Assembly (NCBI GenBank): GCA_027451085.1
Contig: DAIDKA010000108.1
Location: 1-7,125 of the forward strand
Direction of reading: 5' to 3'
DNA length: 7,125 nucleotides
Source of the DNA: Gammaproteobacteria bacterium
GTDB taxonomy: Bacteria > Pseudomonadota > Gammaproteobacteria > Steroidobacterales > Steroidobacteraceae
The stretch's first letter is position 1. Each line of letters starts with the position of its first letter. Under the pieces are notes generated by a model that worked only from the letters and a program-made list of their open reading frames with translations, ran no database searches and had not been told where the DNA came from. The translations under genes and the position numbers were made by a program. Below are positions 5,827 to 7,125 of this stretch, piece after piece.

Positions 5827-7125
5827 TTGAACTCGTCTTCTGATCCAGCAGTTTCCACTGCCGTTCCTCATATCATTCCGCGGCCGGAACATATCGTTTC
5901 GCGGTCCCAGATCTCCCGCAATGCCCTGAAGGTGCTGTATACGCTCCGGGACGGGGGGTACCAGGCTTTCCTGGTGGGAGGTTGCGTGCGTGACCTTCTG
6001 CTGGGCCTTACGCCGAAGGACTTCGACGTCGCCACGGATGCGCGGCCGGAGGAGGTTCGGAAGCTGTTCCGGAACTGCCGGCTGGTGGGCCGTCGTTTCC
6101 GCCTGGCGCATGTTTTCTTCGGCCGCGAGACCATCGAAGTTGCGACCTTCCGTGCCTCCAGCGCGCCGTCGCAGGGCGAGGAGCCCCTGGCGGAGGAGGA
6201 TGAGGACGCGGATGAGGTTCTGTCCACTGCCGTGGGGCTCGGCCTTGACGATGATGACGACGAGGGCGACGAGGCGGATGAGGGCAACGAAATCGAATCC
6301 CAGGCGGGCGAGGGTGAAGCCGGGGATGACGATGATGCTGATCAGGCTGATGAGGCAGAGGAAGCCGGTCCTGATGCCTGGACCGGGGCGGCTGCGGCGG
6401 CCGCTGCGGTGCAGCCGCCCGAGCCGGTGCTGCGCGAGGAGCGCGGCGGGCGTCGTGACCGTCGTGATCGCCGGGGCCATGAGTTCGACCAGGACTCGAC
6501 CGAACGCACTTTCGATGAAACCGGCCGCATTCTGAGCGACAACGTCTACGGCAACATCAATGACGACGTCTGGCGGCGCGATTTCACCGCCAACTCTCTC
6601 TATTACAACATCGCAGACTTTTCCATCTGGGACTACGTGGGCGGGGCTCAGGACATCGCCGCGCGCACGCTCAAACTGATCGGCGATCCGGAGACACGCT
6701 ACCGCGAGGACCCGGTGCGCATGCTGCGGGCTGCGCGTTTCGAGGCCAAGCTGGGTTTCACGATCGATCCGGCGACTGCCGAGCCGATCGGGCGGCTGGC
6801 GGAACTCATGAGCGGGGTGCCAGCTGCGCGTCTGTTCGATGAGACCCTGAAGCTGTTCCTCACCGGCCACGGGGAGCGCAGCTACGAGGTCCTGAAGCGG
6901 CGCGGCCTGCTCGGCACGCTGCTGCCCACGGTGGACGCCTGGGTGCGCAAGCACCCGGACAGCCTGGTGGAAAAACTCCTGGTACAGGGGTTGCGCAACA
7001 CTGATGCGCGGGTGGTGGCGGACAAGCCGGTGACGCCGACCTTCCTGTTCGCGCTGCTGCTCTGGGGCGCGGTGCTGCGGGAGATGAACGAACGCAACGC
7101 CGGGCCCGCCCCGGACGTCGCCCAG
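5827..7125 (+). CDS. pcnB: Poly(A) polymerase I, 3' end beyond window
   Basis: PcnB adds A tails to RNA 3' ends, promoting decay of mRNA fragments and regulatory RNAs. The 433 residues seen match E. coli PcnB closely, from memory. The class II nucleotidyltransferase core has LVGGCVRDLLLG (49-60), K64-D-F-D67 with the two catalytic Asp, and RKLFRNCRLVGRRFRLAH. It continues with RRDFTANSLYY (from 250), IGDPETRYREDPVRMLRAARFEAKLG and FLFALLLWGAVL. Between ATFR (R109) and ILSDN (from I235) lie about 125 residues where E. coli has about 20. Residues 118-179 hold 32 Asp/Glu and no Lys/Arg; an Ala run (188-194) and an Arg/Asp patch (203-216) follow. The only standard start between the in-frame stop at 5824 and the conserved IIPRPEH is TTG 5827, without a clear ribosome binding site. 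The short N-terminus lacks the first stretch of the E. coli protein. Confidence 0.93.
   Translation, partial: MNSSSDPAVSTAVPHIIPRPEHIVSRSQISRNALKVLYTLRDGGYQAFLVGGCVRDLLLGLTPKDFDVATDARPEEVRKLFRNCRLVGRRFRLAHVFFGRETIEVATFRASSAPSQGEEPLAEEDEDADEVLSTAVGLGLDDDDDEGDEADEGNEIESQAGEGEAGDDDDADQADEAEEAGPDAWTGAAAAAAAVQPPEPVLREERGGRRDRRDRRGHEFDQDSTERTFDETGRILSDNVYGNINDDVWRRDFTANSLYYNIADFSIWDYVGGAQDIAARTLKLIGDPETRYREDPVRMLRAARFEAKLGFTIDPATAEPIGRLAELMSGVPAARLFDETLKLFLTGHGERSYEVLKRRGLLGTLLPTVDAWVRKHPDSLVEKLLVQGLRNTDARVVADKPVTPTFLFALLLWGAVLREMNERNAGPAPDVAQ

Noticed and set aside
5782..6954. 390-codon open frame antisense to pcnB
   Set aside because: It overlaps the highly recognisable pcnB frame, has no family resemblance, and is expected from GC-rich codon use with stops depleted on the opposite strand.

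Overview
The window is a GC-rich piece of a Gram-negative chromosome. The evidence for this is two exported envelope proteins, a lipoprotein and a beta-barrel protein. The tRNA-Glu and the poly(A) polymerase resemble those of Gammaproteobacteria, so I place it there or close by; genus cannot be read from the sequence.

Layout. (1) 1-1023, plus strand: a Rieske non-heme iron oxygenase, possibly starting just outside the window. (2) 777-2236, minus strand: a two-CBS-domain protein followed by a damaged UspE-type universal stress gene. That gene has lost its N-terminus, carries an internal in-frame gap and has no normal stop; its frame runs antisense into the oxygenase gene. (3) 2237-2550: a divergent regulatory region with two copies of CTTTG-N5-CAAAGTAA whose centres are 42 bp apart. 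They bracket a palindromic, AT-rich candidate -10 region. (4) 2551-5501, plus strand: four closely packed genes encoding an exported TlpA-like thioredoxin, a short DUF4266 lipoprotein ending in GGGCGCN, a DUF3570 outer-membrane beta-barrel, and an ApbE-type FAD:protein FMN transferase. (5) 5663-5738, minus strand: tRNA-Glu(CTC) with a good promoter. (6) 5827 to the window edge, plus strand: pcnB, poly(A) polymerase I, with no ATG start and a large acidic insertion in its catalytic domain.

The most interesting part is the four-gene unit. The gene set looks like a conserved but functionally unassigned envelope redox module: a thiol reductase, a Cys-X-Cys lipoprotein, a barrel and a flavin-attaching enzyme, probably co-translated. 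No protein in the window carries a full flavinylation motif and no c-type cytochrome is encoded. The substrate of the ApbE enzyme and the role of the lipoprotein tail are therefore open. The ApbE also appears to lack a signal peptide and two residues that normally bind the metal, which suggests a divergent subclass. The CBS/Usp pair and the oxygenase have no visible functional link to this module.
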